Notes: generated by a model from the letters alone, not told the origin. A stretch of 64,000 nt of DNA from Struthidea cinerea (GCA_013397865.1 VZTI01005041.1:783157-847156); one strand, 5' to 3'. Counted from the first letter of the stretch, positions 1-13,630 are shown. Translations and numbers: made by a program.

Positions 1-3000
1 GATAAATGTTTGTTTCTATTATTAAAATATGATCTACATATAGATATAATACAAACCAAACTGTGGTGTATTACAAGTAAGACAAGAACTACTAATGCTG
101 CAAAATACTATTAAACTCCAACAAATTACATGTTTCCAAAAATATTTTAAGTTCATGTCTATATAGTATACCAAAGAAAGCAAGTCAGATTTCTAGTTGG
201 ACTGGTTGTATTTATCAAAGCAGCACAAGAATCTCAAGGGGCACTTCACATTACTAGCAAGTGCAAATTTGGGAACAGAGGCTGGTCTTGTGATTCTTAC
301 TCTGAATCAACCAAAAAGAACACTTTTTTTGAAGTTAAGACTCATAAATCCTAACATCCCTATATTTTGCTGTCTGATCTGCTTTCTGAACTCCAGTCTA
401 AATAGGTCTCATATTGACTTAAGGGATATCTAGATATTCACTCAAATTAAGACAGTAGGGTTCAGTTCAGTGGTCTAAGTCTAGAATTCAGTACCATTTG
501 TGATAACCTAAGGGATCCTGCCAGGCTTCCACACTTCTGCAGAAGAGCACAGGTCTTATACAGTTCCTACATTGTATTTTCTGGTCTTGTGGGGATATTT
601 CAGATGCACAGTCCCCTCTGTGTAGCCATCTAAGCTGAGATATCTTCATCTGTGAGGAAGTACTTGTAACTTTGGTTATGTGACTAAACATACTTTCAAA
701 CAGATGACTCAGCAGCATCCATTTGTCTGATTTAGTGGGAATTGTATATGTTGTGCAAGGGCAGATATGTGGTTAGCAAGCTCTAAAAATCTTTTCTGTG
801 GATGCAGAACTAGTGCACAGCTATGTGACAAGTGCGATTGGTAGTGGTTAAACTTGTAGAAGCCAAACAACTTACTGTGTAAGCATATCTGGAGAAGGTA
901 AAGAATTTCCCTGCTCCCCGTCCCTCTGAATGCAATAACACTCAGCATCCTGGCCCTTACCAGACATTTCCCTTCAGGTCTTTGTTGCAATTCCTGTCAA
1001 AATACAGAGATGCCAACCTAAAGTCAACTTGTGCTCAAGAACATTTTACACAGCTTCTCTGTTTAAAGATTTTGGGAGTACTGCATTTCAGCCACATCTT
1101 TTACTCCTTATGCCAGGTGCTTTTCCTGCCACTGGTCACTCTCTTGAGGCCTAAATGCTCCAGGTGAGATCAATGGAGGAACATGTTCATTTCTCCCTGC
1201 TGGCAACAACAGTATGCTTCCAAAGGAGAAATCCGAATGTTCTTGGAAAGTAAGCTCCATGGGTAAGTCTAAAATGTCTAACCATTTCAAAGTCTGCTAA
1301 AGTTCTGTTGTGTGTTTTGGGTGATCTTACTGGTATTAGGATCCTTCAGAGGCACAAGAAAAGTGAGCCTACAGCTTTAGTGAACTAAAGAAGGTGTATT
1401 TTCAAGATGAGAAGTGAAATTAAGAAAGACAGTTTGTTATAAAAAGTGAAAAAAAGCGTTGTCAACAATTAAGTGGAAACCTCTGTTAAAGACCCAGCTG
1501 GAAGTTACAGGCAACTCCCTTCAAAATGGAAATAGTTCCATAATGTACAACCAGGATAGCAACTCAGTACTTACTGCCTCTGTGAGAGCAATGACTCCTC
1601 CTGCTCAGCATGGGTCTCCTTGGGAAGTAATGCTGAGGGAGCTATTGCCTGGAACAAAGATGAGAGATTTCCAAGTGAGGTAGTGTTCTTTTGTGCCTGA
1701 AATTGCAACGGACTGGAATAGCAGTTCAGCAGCCTTGTCAGGATTTTCCCCAAGATTTTTCTCCTTTCTGCAGAAGGAAAAGGAAAGTTATTAAAAAGTT
1801 TCAGGTATGGAAAGAGAGTAAGATTCCCAGGATGTAGTAATTGACTTAATTCCTATCCAGAGTATAGCCTAGGGATGCTGTCACAACACCTGCACACCTG
1901 CAATTCTGTGGCCTGGAGAGGGGGCACAGGGATTTAGGAGAGTAGATTGTGGGTAGTATATGATATACAGTCTTTTCTTCAGCCCCACACAGCCAAATTT
2001 GAAGACTTTCTGATCTTTTAATCAGATATCTATCACAGCATTGGCGGGAGACCCTCTTTTGTGAACAACTTATTATCTGAAGTTAGAGCTGGCCTTTGAG
2101 AAAGATCTTTGAGGTGTGGTCTCCGGAATGCCACATCATTGTTCTTCAGCACTCACTTCCACTTCCACTTGCATTTTTGAATCTGAGTTTCCTCTTGCTC
2201 ATAGGAGGGTGCAGAAAGCTAGATTCTGGAATGAAGTGGTTGAGGTAGAAGTTTTTGGTGAGACTATGATAAACACTGACGGAGATTTGCCCATCCCATC
2301 CCCCTGTGTGGAGACCCATAACAATAACAGGAGTTCTTCCCAGATCTTAAGAAGCTCCTATTATTGAGTTAATTGTTATGGTCGAGAAAAGGGCACATTT
2401 TTTACTAAGTCTGTTCCTCTGGACTGAGAGGACTCTGCAACTCTTCAACACATGTTCTTTGCTTGGATTTATTTTTAGTAATGTTCTCTTCATTTTTTAT
2501 GGTATTTTTTTTCCCAAGTATCTTTTCATATAACTAAATTAAACTAAAAAAGAAGGGAGAGAAAATCAGTTTGCACTGAAGCATAAGACACTTCACTTTG
2601 TTACTTTAATTTAAAAATGGGCAGAGGTAAAGGTCCTGGAATATAACGGATCTATGAGCCATCTCTAAGAACTGATTCCAAAAAAATTCCTTTCCATCAA
2701 TCCATTTCTAAATACAAAGGAATAGAAGAAACATTTTCAGCGTTTCACTGGATTGAGTATGCAGGAGGAATACCATGGGAATAAGTGTAGAAATACTGAG
2801 AACTCAAATTCAGACTCTTTGATGTTAACAGCTTTTCTTGCCGTTACAGAACATTTTTCTCTGCTTAGGATGGAAACTCACACTACTACACATATGCAGC
2901 TAAAGTGAGACTTCTCCTAGTTCTGATGCAGTTTAGACAAGAAGGTCTTACTGGAGCACATCATATATGTTTTCTGCTTCTCGGTGATCAGAAGAGTTAA

Positions 3001-5767
3001 ATTAGACTAATCTTCCTGCCACCTCCTCTTCCCCCCATGAAATGAGCTGTTGGATAAGAAAACAGAGCTCAATGCTTTGAGTCAAGATGAGCACTTTGGG
3101 CTATTTGGTCCTGAGAGTTACAGGATATGGGTATGCATGGGAAGAATAGGAGCCCTAGGCACTATGGAGAAAAGACAGAGCACTCTACAGCCCCAGAAAA
3201 ACAGTTTCTGCTGGGAGCTTAGGGTACCAGAGATCTGACATATTCACAGTAGTTCAGGTAGCTAGTTCAGCAGAGAAAGACAATATTTAAGGTCCTATTC
3301 TAAGCTCGTCTTCCAGCTGAAGAAAGGAAAAGATAAGAAGGATGCACATGGTCTTGCTGTAATGGATCTTGGTCTGCTGTGAATACGAGGAGACTGTGGA
3401 CATGCCATCTTTCAACACTGCCCGTGTGGCCACTGCCAGCATGACACATAGGCACTGCCTGTGAATGGTGTGTGAGCCATTCCATGGAGGGACTGGTGGG
3501 ATGCTCGCTTATTGTATTGCTTTCTGTCTTGTACAATAGAGTGGTTTAAGCAACATTTGAAAATGTTTGTTAATGGTTCTGTTTTTACAGTGCTTAAATG
3601 TTCCTTTTTCAATACACAAAAATCACATGAGAACTGAATCACATGTACCCGTTTCCAAACTGTGTGTGGTGATCTGCACAGTATGAGAAATTGGTAGCAG
3701 TCATTGTATCTTTCAAGCTCAGTAACTCAGGCATCAGAAGAGCCAACTGTATTTTTTTCATATTCTAACTAGATTTTTAATGCACCTGGTAAATGTCTGC
3801 CCTTTCAGAAACACAATTTCACTTCTGCCAAAATAAGCATTAAGAATACTAATGCAGGTCAAGTAGTTTATTGTTCGTATGAGCAACACCATAAGTAACC
3901 CATAATTTGAATCTAAAATTAATTACAAGTAGCTGCCATTGTATGATTTAACATTCTTTAAACAAAAGAGAAGGCAGTAAGGAAATCAAAGAAAAGGCTT
4001 CTGAAAAGACGAAAGGAAAGAATGTTAAAAAAGCTGAGTTGCTTTTTTTGCTTTTTTTCTCCCACTCTGGTGGGAGAGCAAATGTGGAGGTGAGTGGAGC
4101 CTCAGATAAAGGATTGGAAAAGCTCTAAAACCTGTTGAGAACAAAGAAGCCCTGAATCTCTGCAAAAACATTTTTGAGCTTAAAGAGCTGAATCTGAATG
4201 AAGAGTACTACCTCCAGTTCCCCATATCTCCGGGGACAGCTGGTCAAAAGCCTGGTAAGACCCTGTTAACAGAGTGTGCAGAGTCAAATTTGCCACCACA
4301 CACAAATAGTTTCTCTGAACAATGTGTACCACACTGTTCTAGTCTGTTTTAAGCTGTTCATAAATTAAATACCTAAAGCAGTCTGGGACAGGGGTCAGTA
4401 TCTAGAAAACTAAGTTGATCTCTGGCTTATTCATGGACTTCATTTGTGTTTTCAGTAAGTAATTTGATCTTCTGTGACACAATGATTATTATTAACTTAA
4501 TAGAGGAAGCAAAGTTTGTGATTTCTGAAGAGAAGTAGAAGCATTAGGGGTAGCTTCCTTGACCCAGAAATAGACAAAAATCTCTGTTGTGCAAATACAC
4601 TATTCACTTTCTGTTCTCCCTCTTTTACCTTTACTTATCTCTAAAGCTGAATTTCAGGTCGTACTGGAGACAGTCCGTGAATTGAATTGTTATTATATGC
4701 TTCCATTGAGGTCAAAATGTCAAAACACTATAGAAAAGTAATCTTTTTTTTTAGCCACAGAGAGGAAATGCATATACTTGAAAAGTCTGTCCTTGTGAAA
4801 TGTCTGCTGCACTTTTGCAGAGGCAAGAAATGCAAGTACTAAGTGCTTTGTCATGAAAAGACACTTTCAGTGAATAATAATTAGTCCTTGTAAGGTAAAT
4901 AAACCCAGCCCTCCTTCTCTGCATGCCAAGTAAGGTCTCTGTGACTTCGGGATGCTGGGATGCAGCTCAGGGTCCAACAATATGCCACCCTAACCTCTAT
5001 AGTATGTGCCTGTCAGCAGTCCTGAAACACTTGTATTCCTCTGTTTCCAGCATACTTAGGTGCAAAATTATGTCATATTGTCCTGTTTTGCATTGTTATT
5101 TTATTAAAAAATTCTTTGTCCCTTTGCCACCACACAAAATCCCAATGACTTCTGCTGGTGGAAACTGATATTACAAAACAAGCAAGAGGAAGGTTTATAT
5201 CAAAATGAAACCCAGCAAAGCAATTGTGTCACGACAAGGTGTTCCCAATCTGATTGATAAAGACAACAGCCCGTGTTCATCTTTCTTCCAAAATTTTGAC
5301 TTAAATAAGCTAAAATATGCATGAAGTACAACTTACCAATGTACAGATTTTACCTATCCCTACTGTCACTTGGCAGCATTTTCAGCTGATAAAATTGATA
5401 TATTTGGTCCATCTATAGGTCTGGGATTTGGAGTTCTACTTCCTGGAGAATAATCTGTGGGTCTACTTGGGCAACATAGGATGTAGTAAAAATGACAGTA
5501 CTGGCACACTAAGGAGTCCTGCATTTTTATGGGGATTTCTATTATTGCATTTCATAATAATTATTTTTCAACTGATTTTTCTGCAATACCACTACAGTTG
5601 TATCTCACTTTAGTTTCTGATAGTGAAACAAGAAAGAAATTTCCCTCTTTTGTGGTCAGTTCTGCTTGCTTTACCTCTTGCAACAACTGTACCGAAATCA
5701 CAAAGAAATCACAAAGACTCTTGCTAGAGAGGTGAGCATGAGTTGTCCTGTAAAGCTTGGTTGTACT

Positions 5768-5886
5768 TAAGTATTAAATAATAGTGCTTAGCACTTGTGC
5801 AACTTAATGCTTTATAATCTTCAAAGCACTTTACAAATCTTAACTAGTTAATCCCCACAGCAGCTTTGCATGGGAGGTTATGAAGG
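5768..5886 (+). repeat. Ancient SINE/LINE tail-like fragment (MIR/L2 type)
   Basis: The segment has the order of motifs seen in old amniote MIR-like tails: a 'gtgcttagcac' block, then 'caaagcactttacaaa', then 'ttaatccccacagcagc' and a short purine-rich end. The assignment is from memory of the family consensus and has not been aligned. Confidence 0.4.
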
Positions 5887-6834
5887 CCATGCATTAAAAA
5901 TCTCCCACGGTACAAGCTTGACTGCATAGTAAGCCTATGGGAAAAAATATCTGCACAGTTATGTTCCTGAAGTCATGAGTGTTTAATTTTACTGGACTGT
6001 AATATGGCTTACGTTCAGTAAATTTATTCTGCTTTCTTATCCCATTCAGAGTAAATCCATTATACCCTGCAGCATAGCTCAGCACTCAGTATTATCAAAA
6101 TTTTGGGGATATTTTTTTATTATTAAAACTCCTGGAAGCAGATAAGAAGCAGAGGATATGATTTTTATCTAAGAAATTAAGTTTCTATTTCCAATGATTG
6201 CAAAGACCATGTATGGGAAAGGGTCAGAAAGTCCCTAAAGATTGAAGCACTCAGGAGAGTAACTACCATTTTTAGCAACTTCTTTTGAAAATTTGACTTT
6301 TGTGATATCGAGATTGCCAGGAAAACAAAATATGTTTATACTCAATTTCACTGGGAAACTTAAGCCTTTAGAGACCCCACTTCATCTGGGAAATAGGATG
6401 GTTTTTCTAGCTCAAATTTTCTTTGGATTTTCAGGTTCCAGAAAAAAAAAATTAATAGTTACTGCTAAAGAATAATGAATAGTTATTTCTTTAGTCTTTT
6501 CAGGTCTAAAGTGGAAATACTGCTTTTAGTTCACTGTAGTACTATCACAAACAGCACTGCTTCCATCTGTTGTTAGTTTTGCTGGAAAACTTTTTAAAAC
6601 AACATTAAATCTGACAGTAACATTATGGTTCTATGTGAAGACCAAATTCACCAACCAAAGGTGTAAGTCATTAGCTCATGACTACCTCTCAAGCATCTGC
6701 GTAGAAAACAAGGTGTTTTCATCCAAAGGTGTTTGTTCTTTGTAAGACTTATCGTAGAGAGGAAACAATGTCCTTGACTGATGAGGCCTTCTTCCAACAG
6801 AAGCAGACATAAAGTAGAGTTTTTGTCACAAATT

Positions 6835-6854
6835 AAAAAAAAAAAAAAAAAAAA
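6835..6854 (+). repeat. Poly-A run (20 nt)
   Basis: Twenty consecutive A. There is no recognisable retroposon body upstream, so it may be a simple homopolymer rather than an element tail. Confidence 0.9.
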
Positions 6855-7099
6855 TCATCATTTTTCCAGAATGTCTACTGAGACACTGCAGCCTCCTTTA
6901 TAAATACAGCAAGATCCTTCCCCTCCAAGGCACCCAGCAACTTAATACCTCCTTTTGCTTTCAAGTACAACTGTCTCTTTGTAAAGCTTGTAATTTGAGA
7001 GCTGATCCTTTGTAATAAGGAAGCTCTGTGATATCATGAAGATTGACCTCGATTCCCTATTTCCTCACTGCTTCAACCTGGAAACTTTTATTTCCTTGG

Positions 7100-7172
7100 T
7101 TTTCCTTCTCTTTTTTTTCCCTTGTTTTGTTTTTATTCCTTTTTATTTTCTTTTTTTTTTTTTCCCCCCTCA
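7100..7172 (+). repeat. Polypyrimidine tract
   Basis: A stretch of about 70 nt almost entirely T and C on the + strand, including a 14-nt T-run followed by C6. Such tracts can adopt unusual DNA structure; no function is shown. Confidence 0.8.
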
Positions 7173-9383
7173 CCTTTGGAGAAAAACCACAAATAACCTT
7201 TGAAGGAATAATTAGCAATGCTGTAGCCCTATGGTAAAAACCTTTACCTGACTGACCTCAAAAAGTTATCTAAGAGTAAAGACTTCAGACAGACCAGGGA
7301 AAGAACAATCTCCAGATGAGAGATGATAAGGGATGAGCACCAAAGAGATGCTAGAAAGTAAAGGAATAATGAATGGGAACACAAGAGGCAACATAATTAG
7401 CCAGTCTTACATGCTTGCCACTGCATAATTTCTGATGTTCCAAAGGAGCCTGGTATTCTGCAGACAAACTCATAATTAAGTACAGGGTTGCAATGCATAT
7501 GCACAAGAGGTCTGAATTAAGGTTTCATGGGCAGCCTTCTGGCTTTGCCAACATTTAGTCACTTAATTTAGTGACCTAAATCCTTTTTAATAAAGAAAAA
7601 AATTGATTTTAATAAGGTTTTGTAATTGTTTAGGGAGGAGGGGTTGCTACAGACTGTAATTTATTATGTAATTGTAGATGCATAGTACTTCAAAGGAAAA
7701 GGTATTCCATTTTCATTCTGCCTAAATTGTATGATGAGACCATGATGAGACCTTAATAAATGTGGGGTTTGGGTTTTTTTTTCCTAAAGTGTATTAAACT
7801 ACATGGCTAACATCTATGTTAAATGCATCAGAAGCAGGAAGTCCGGAGAGAATCTATAGGACTGATACATAATTGCAGTTTTAAGGAACATCCAGGGAAG
7901 ATTGGGTGGTAAGGGAAAGGCTGTGAGAATTCCCCACAGTAGAGTTTTGTGAGTCTACAACAGAATCTTTTTCTAAGAAGGATGAATTTGAGGCAGTTAT
8001 TTCAAACTGAAGAACTTTTAAAATAAGTAAATAATTACGTCAACAAATGACATGGACCAGGTGGTATTCACACTTGAGGAATTTTACCTGAAGGAAGAAT
8101 GAGGCAAATATGGCATCATCTTCCAAAAAAGGTATCTGAAAGAGTCTGGGAATGGCAGACCTTAATTTGTCTGTGCCAATTTAGCTGACACTACGTTACA
8201 GAATTAAATTAGCAGAATGTACATGGAAGTATGGAATTACAGGGACAAGTCAACACATGTTTGTAATGGACATTAATGTCTTACAAATTAGTCAGAGCTC
8301 TTTGAAGGTGTTAAGAAGATTAGTTATTATCTAGCTGTTGAATTCCTTCATAATGGAGACCAAGTTTCATCATTACTCCATGACTTTGGTACATTTAATA
8401 GAATATTAAGTTTATGTGTTTTCAGTACAGTTATTCTCATCTTGCTCTTATAATCTTCCCCCAAATCTTTTAGTTCAGGTGGGATTGTCAAAATAAAGGG
8501 AATGCATGTTCTTGAGTAATTTTGGCAGTTTTGAAAATCCCATCAATACACACTCATGTTCCTCATAATCCTGTCTCCGGGTACCTTGTAGCTGATTTGA
8601 GCAGAAGACTACTTGTAACAGTAAATAGTTCAACACATTCAGTACTTTGTGCAGTGTTGTGCTGAGTTCCCTGCCTGTCATACTGGCTGGTATTGTTTCA
8701 TTGCATTCTTCTTTATCTGTATTCTCTTATGCATAATTTATAAGTTCTTGGGACAGGACTATCTCTTTAGCTCATGTTTATAGTGCTAATTGAATCGGGG
8801 TCCTGGTGCATGGCTGGGGTTTTGTGTACTTGCCTAAAAAACACCTCTAAGTATATGAAAGTATAGAAACAATCTGCCATTTTTAGACTGCTTTAATAGA
8901 AATCAGTGCGGGAGTAGGGGAAGAAAAAAATTATTCACTCTCAAGCGTCACGGGATGGGAAGACTTGCAGACGAACCTAGTCACAAAGGTTAGCTTTGAG
9001 CTTAACCTTTAAATGAGCAAGGGCTAATCTTCCTTGGCCGCTTTTGCCATCAGCAGACAGCACGGCTCCCATCAACCTCGGTTTAGAGGAGCTCGGGGAC
9101 CCTGCTGCTCGCCCCCCCAACCCCCCACTTCCTTGACGGAGCATCCCACCGCCACCATCATCTCCATCAGCACCACCCTCCTCGCAGAAGACACCCAAGG
9201 GATGAGACAAGACCGCAAGGAGAAGAGTTAACAGGGAATTGATAACCCGGCCCTTTTCTTGCCTTACCCCGCCTCCTCCTGCTTGCGGGGAAGTGAGGGA
9301 TCGGGACGCGCCGACCGGGGGTGGCCCCGGCGGAGAGGTGCGGGGAGGGCTCCCCTCCGCGCCGCTCCGCCGGGGGCCCCGCG

Positions 9384-9432
9384 ACACGGCACGGCACGGC
9401 CCGGCACGGCACCGGCACGGCACGGCCCGGCA
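9384..9432. repeat. GC-rich pentanucleotide repeat (CGGCA/CGGCC-like)
   Basis: About ten slightly varied 5-6-nt units of the form acggc or ccggc run directly into the assembly gap. The true repeat length is unknown because the gap starts inside it. Confidence 0.8.
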
Positions 9433-9987
9433 NNNNNNNNNNNNNNNNNNNNNNNNNNNNNNNNNNNNNNNNNNNNNNNNNNNNNNNNNNNNNNNNNNNN
9501 NNNNNNNNNNNNNNNNNNNNNNNNNNNNNNNNNNNNNNNNNNNNNNNNNNNNNNNNNNNNNNNNNNNNNNNNNNNNNNNNNNNNNNNNNNNNNNNNNNNN
9601 NNNNNNNNNNNNNNNNNNNNNNNNNNNNNNNNNNNNNNNNNNNNNNNNNNNNNNNNNNNNNNNNNNNNNNNNNNNNNNNNNNNNNNNNNNNNNNNNNNNN
9701 NNNNNNNNNNNNNNNNNNNNNNNNNNNNNNNNNNNNNNNNNNNNNNNNNNNNNNNNNNNNNNNNNNNNNNNNNNNNNNNNNNNNNNNNNNNNNNNNNNNN
9801 NNNNNNNNNNNNNNNNNNNNNNNNNNNNNNNNNNNNNNNNNNNNNNNNNNNNNNNNNNNNNNNNNNNNNNNNNNNNNNNNNNNNNNNNNNNNNNNNNNNN
9901 NNNNNNNNNNNNNNNNNNNNNNNNNNNNNNNNNNNNNNNNNNNNNNNNNNNNNNNNNNNNNNNNNNNNNNNNNNNNNNNNNNNNNNN
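9433..9987. other. Assembly gap (555 N)
   Basis: A run of 555 unknown bases. It sits in the GC-rich island and abuts a GC-rich tandem repeat, the usual cause of sequencing drop-out in avian promoters. Reading frames drawn across it have no meaning. Confidence 0.99.
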
Positions 9988-10115
9988 ACATTTTAATTGA
10001 ACGGAGCCGCGGGTTGCAGAGCTGGGAACTAGCGTGGATGCTGGAGCTGAATTTGGTGTAGCAGTTGGGGAGGGGAGTTTTTACGAAACGCAGGGGGGAA
10101 TTTGCCACAGAAATA
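9988..10115 (+). other. Candidate untranslated first exon of TRMT9B (3' part)
   Basis: A strong splice donor, gtaagt, begins at 10116 on the shoulder of the CpG island. Sequence from the gap edge to 10115 could be the end of the TRMT9B 5' UTR exon. It is position-based inference only: no protein constraint helps, and other GT sites exist. Confidence 0.3.
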
Positions 10116-12894
10116 GTAAGTTTCTCCGTGGTTGCCTGATTAGTTAAAAATTAGGTACGCGCTGTGCATTGGCAGACAGTCCTAAGCAATGACCTGGAGC
10201 AATCCTAACCCGTTATAGTTCATAATTATTTTCTTCCTTTCCTAGAAAATTCGAAATACTGAGGTATTGCCTCCACACAGAGCTCTCAGCATTGCAAAGT
10301 GTTTGCTGCTTAATGAATGTTTGTAAAGGGATTTTCATTCCCACTGAGCATCAGTGGGAGCAGCCAGAGCTCAGAGAGTCAGCTCACCCCCGCCTTTTCT
10401 TTTGCAAAGAATTTCTGGCAGAATTCAGCGGCCCTGCCGTGTTGACATAGTGCAAAGGATGACAGTCCTTGCTGATATAGTTTCTCAGGTGGAGCGTGCT
10501 GCTGGAGTTTATGATTTTGTGCATGAAACTCGAGAAAGAGATAAGAAAAAAATTCAGCAGCCTCTCCATGAGCAACAGAACTGGTCCTCTCAGGACTTTT
10601 GCATGCCCCTTAATGGACCCCGGGGGGGTTGGCTTCGTTTTAGTAACTTGTTTTCAGTCTCGTACATAAATATATTTATTTCAGTAATATATGCTTTTTA
10701 TAGACCGTGTCTTTGAACAGACTTTGAAATCAGCCCTGCATCATGGGATAAACTCCTCCCATGCAAACTCTCCGATTTGCAGGTATTCTGCTGTCCATTC
10801 TGGATGGATGAATCAGAATATGGGACAGTACAAACAACATAAGGCTCGGTCCTGAAAGATATTATTTGAAAATTCCTGCCTGTAGTTGTTATTCATAGGC
10901 TACTTGAGGTTGGTAAGATGATTTACAGTATAAAGTTAAGCAGATGTCCATGTCTTTGCAGTGCTAGGATCCACATGGGCCAGTTTATAGGTAGTGATAG
11001 CAACAGAATACTCCTGTGTGATAGAAAACCATGGCTTGAGGGCCATATATCTCTTAAATTTATGAAGATTCAAGATTATAGAGATTGAAAAAATATTTCA
11101 GGCTTCTATATGCTTATGAAATAATTTTAAAATGAAAAAATGAAGTAAAGTCACTGGTATGTACCCTCATAAATGGACATAGAAATATCAACTGAATGAT
11201 TGGGTGAAAAAGAGCCTAACTGGAAAATAAGATAAATACTTGTGTCATAACCAGGCTTTATGTAACTGACTTAAACTCATGTGACACAGAATCCTGGCTG
11301 ATTTTTTTTTTCCTCAGAAAAGTTTAAGCAGAGCACAGTTGGACCAAAGACACTGTATAACTTGGTTTGTGTTTTGCTGTTGAAAAACATTCCATTTTGA
11401 AGAAAACTGTGCATTCATATCATCATGTAATAATTTCAGAGAAGTTAATTACTTGTGGCCCATATTTCTTCTAAGATAATATTTCTTTTGATGCTCCAGA
11501 TATTGATGTTTGTAGGTATTAACCTTTTCCTCCATCATACAATAATTTCCTAATTTTAAGAAAAAAAAAATTACACCTAAAAAGGCCATGGGATTAAAAT
11601 ATTTTCCAAATGGAGAACTTTAGTATTGTGTTTATGAAATTTCAGCTCCCTCAGGGAGCCTTTCCTTTCCATGCTGATGACAAAAAATTGTGTTGTGCAA
11701 AGGCCTTTCTTGACTTTAAAATAGAGGACTTAGAAATAACAAGTTATGTAAAAAGGTATTGCTCATACTATGATGCATTTAAAATTAAATAATCTTTCAG
11801 TGAAGGCCTGGTGATTTATGAAAACAAAGGATCTTCTCTAGGGATTTTGACTACAGGACCCCTAGGCCTTCACACTGCTCAGTCTACTACAGCTACCACG
11901 GGAAGAAGCTGTCGGAGAGAGACACTTCACAAAGGGTTATGCCTCAACTTTTTAGTAACAACATAATGCAGTTTTTCTGTGTCTGAATCTAAATCTGAAT
12001 TCTGATAGGATTACTGTTGTATCTTCAGGAGCTTTTGTCAGCTGCATAAGCATCCAGTTGCTGCTAGAGAGTACTTAAGATACCTTTGAGCTCTAGCCTC
12101 AAATACATGTAAGACACCTTTTCTTTTCCAAGAAAGTAAACATAAATACATGACTTCCTATAACTAAAAAATACAAAAAAATGAAAGTGTATGAGTCAGA
12201 TTTTTTAGTTTTGTAGGATAACAAAAATGTCATACTGGCTTTGATTTCATTCTGGTGGTCATCTACTCAGGTAACTTCATACCTAGTACTATCTGCCACA
12301 AGATCTGTTCTTCTTTTAAAACTGTATTTGGCGAGTGCGCTGAACACTGAACACATTTGTATATGAATATTTTAAGATAGGAAATTATATGTTCAGTTGT
12401 AATAAACATGATAATCAAGAGTAGTTTATAAAATGTATCAAGAGAAACCACTTAGTAGTTCTGTAATTACTGTAATTGATTCTGCAACGTTTTGTATTTC
12501 ATCTTGAGATCAAAGGTAACCATTGGCAGCCTCTATTTGAGATCCTACTAGATAATGTGCTAATTATCTTTCTGTCTCTAAGATTTCAGCACAAGATATG
12601 TTTTCAAGTAATTGACTGTCTTAAATCAGTTTGTAAATAATTTTAAATGGGGAGGTTTTGTATATTACACCAAGTACCATGTAAGCACCAACAGTGATGT
12701 GCTATATGAGTGAAAAAAAAAGGAGAATTATACTGCATAAATTAAAACTAATCCAACTGAAAATAGTACTCTAAATGCAAACCCAGAGTGTGAGGAAACA
12801 GAAGAAATTTAGAAAACCGTAATTCCAAAACCGTAGAATGACATTCAGGAATCAAATACTCCTGTGAATATACTTTGGCCTAAAGAATCAGGAT

Positions 12895-13085
12895 ATATGG
12901 AGAGGATACAGAGAATGACAGCTTGTAAAAGACCACCTGGACGGATTGATCAGGGAGGGTGAAAAGAACTAAATATTTAATGCTTGCCTAACTGCTGGAA
13001 AATGAGGAGACATGATAATTGTATACAAATGTTTGAGAGATACAGTGACCAAGGAGAAAAAATAGCTGCATTTAAAGCTTATGGA
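12895..13085 (+). mobile_element. Decayed CR1/L3-like LINE fragment
   Basis: Phrases such as 'gaggagacatgataattgt' followed by 'acaaatgtttgagagatac' resemble the 3' part of old CR1/L3 LINE consensus (a region reading like gagacatgata...acaaatatttga). The copy is heavily diverged and its ends are approximate. Confidence 0.4.
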
Positions 13086-13590
13086 TAGATTGGCATGGCC
13101 AGGGGCTTTGCGATTCTGATGCAGGGCACAGAGTATTTCCTGACAGGTGCTTAACTGACTTACATTTTTAAGACCCCATTGATGGAGGCTCTGTGTCCTA
13201 CCCAGTCCAAAGTAATTTCTAGTGCTTTTCTGTTCTTTTGTTTAAAATGCCCTATCCATATCTTTCTTGTTGAAGATTAAGCCACTATCTTTTGTCTACC
13301 TTCAATTTTGTTAAACAGGTTTTTTGCTCCCCTTTGCAACAGCCCTTCTTGTATGAGATGGTGCTCTCTCATTCTAGACAAACACTTTGAAACAAATTTC
13401 TGTCCCTAGGGTTTACTTGATTTCTGATCTCTTAGAGATATACAATATCTCATAATTGTTCTCTCCTATGTTATTCTAGCTTGAAATTGAACATAATGCT
13501 CAAACTGATATGCCAGTAGTGCTGAATGTAGGAGAAGGAAAATTTTATGTAACTTGCAGGTGTCTGCCCTATTTCTGTGTGCTGGTCCTG

Positions 13591-13630
13591 ATTTTGGTTT
13601 TGGTTTTGTTTTTTTTTTTTTTTTTTTTTT
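13591..13630 (+). repeat. T-rich simple repeat ending in T22
   Basis: Three TTTTGG-like units lead into 22 consecutive T (13609-13630). It could be the reversed poly-A tail of a retroposed sequence, but no source is recognisable. Confidence 0.8.

Larger units (their letters stand above)
1..9030. other. Non-coding DNA upstream of TRMT9B
   Basis: This AT-rich stretch has only short chance reading frames (under about 95 codons) with no recognisable protein family. Visible items are an old SINE-like fragment near 5768-5886, a 20-nt A-run at 6835-6854 and a pyrimidine tract at 7100-7172. I see no exon of a neighbouring gene. Confidence 0.6.
9040..10140. promoter_or_regulatory. CpG-rich island, probable TRMT9B promoter
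   Basis: GC content and CpG density rise sharply at about 9040, peak around 9290-9432, and fall away after the gap by about 10150. The neighbouring DNA is AT-rich. The island is the only one in the window and lies about 10.5 kb upstream of the TRMT9B start codon, whose exon holds only 1 nt of 5' UTR. A promoter and untranslated first exon here is therefore the simplest reading. The transcription start may be hidden in the gap. Direction is inferred from the downstream gene. Confidence 0.6.

Noticed and set aside
9167..10108. Open frames of 245-313 codons on both strands across the gap
   Set aside because: Most of each frame is unknown sequence (N), so the lengths mean nothing.
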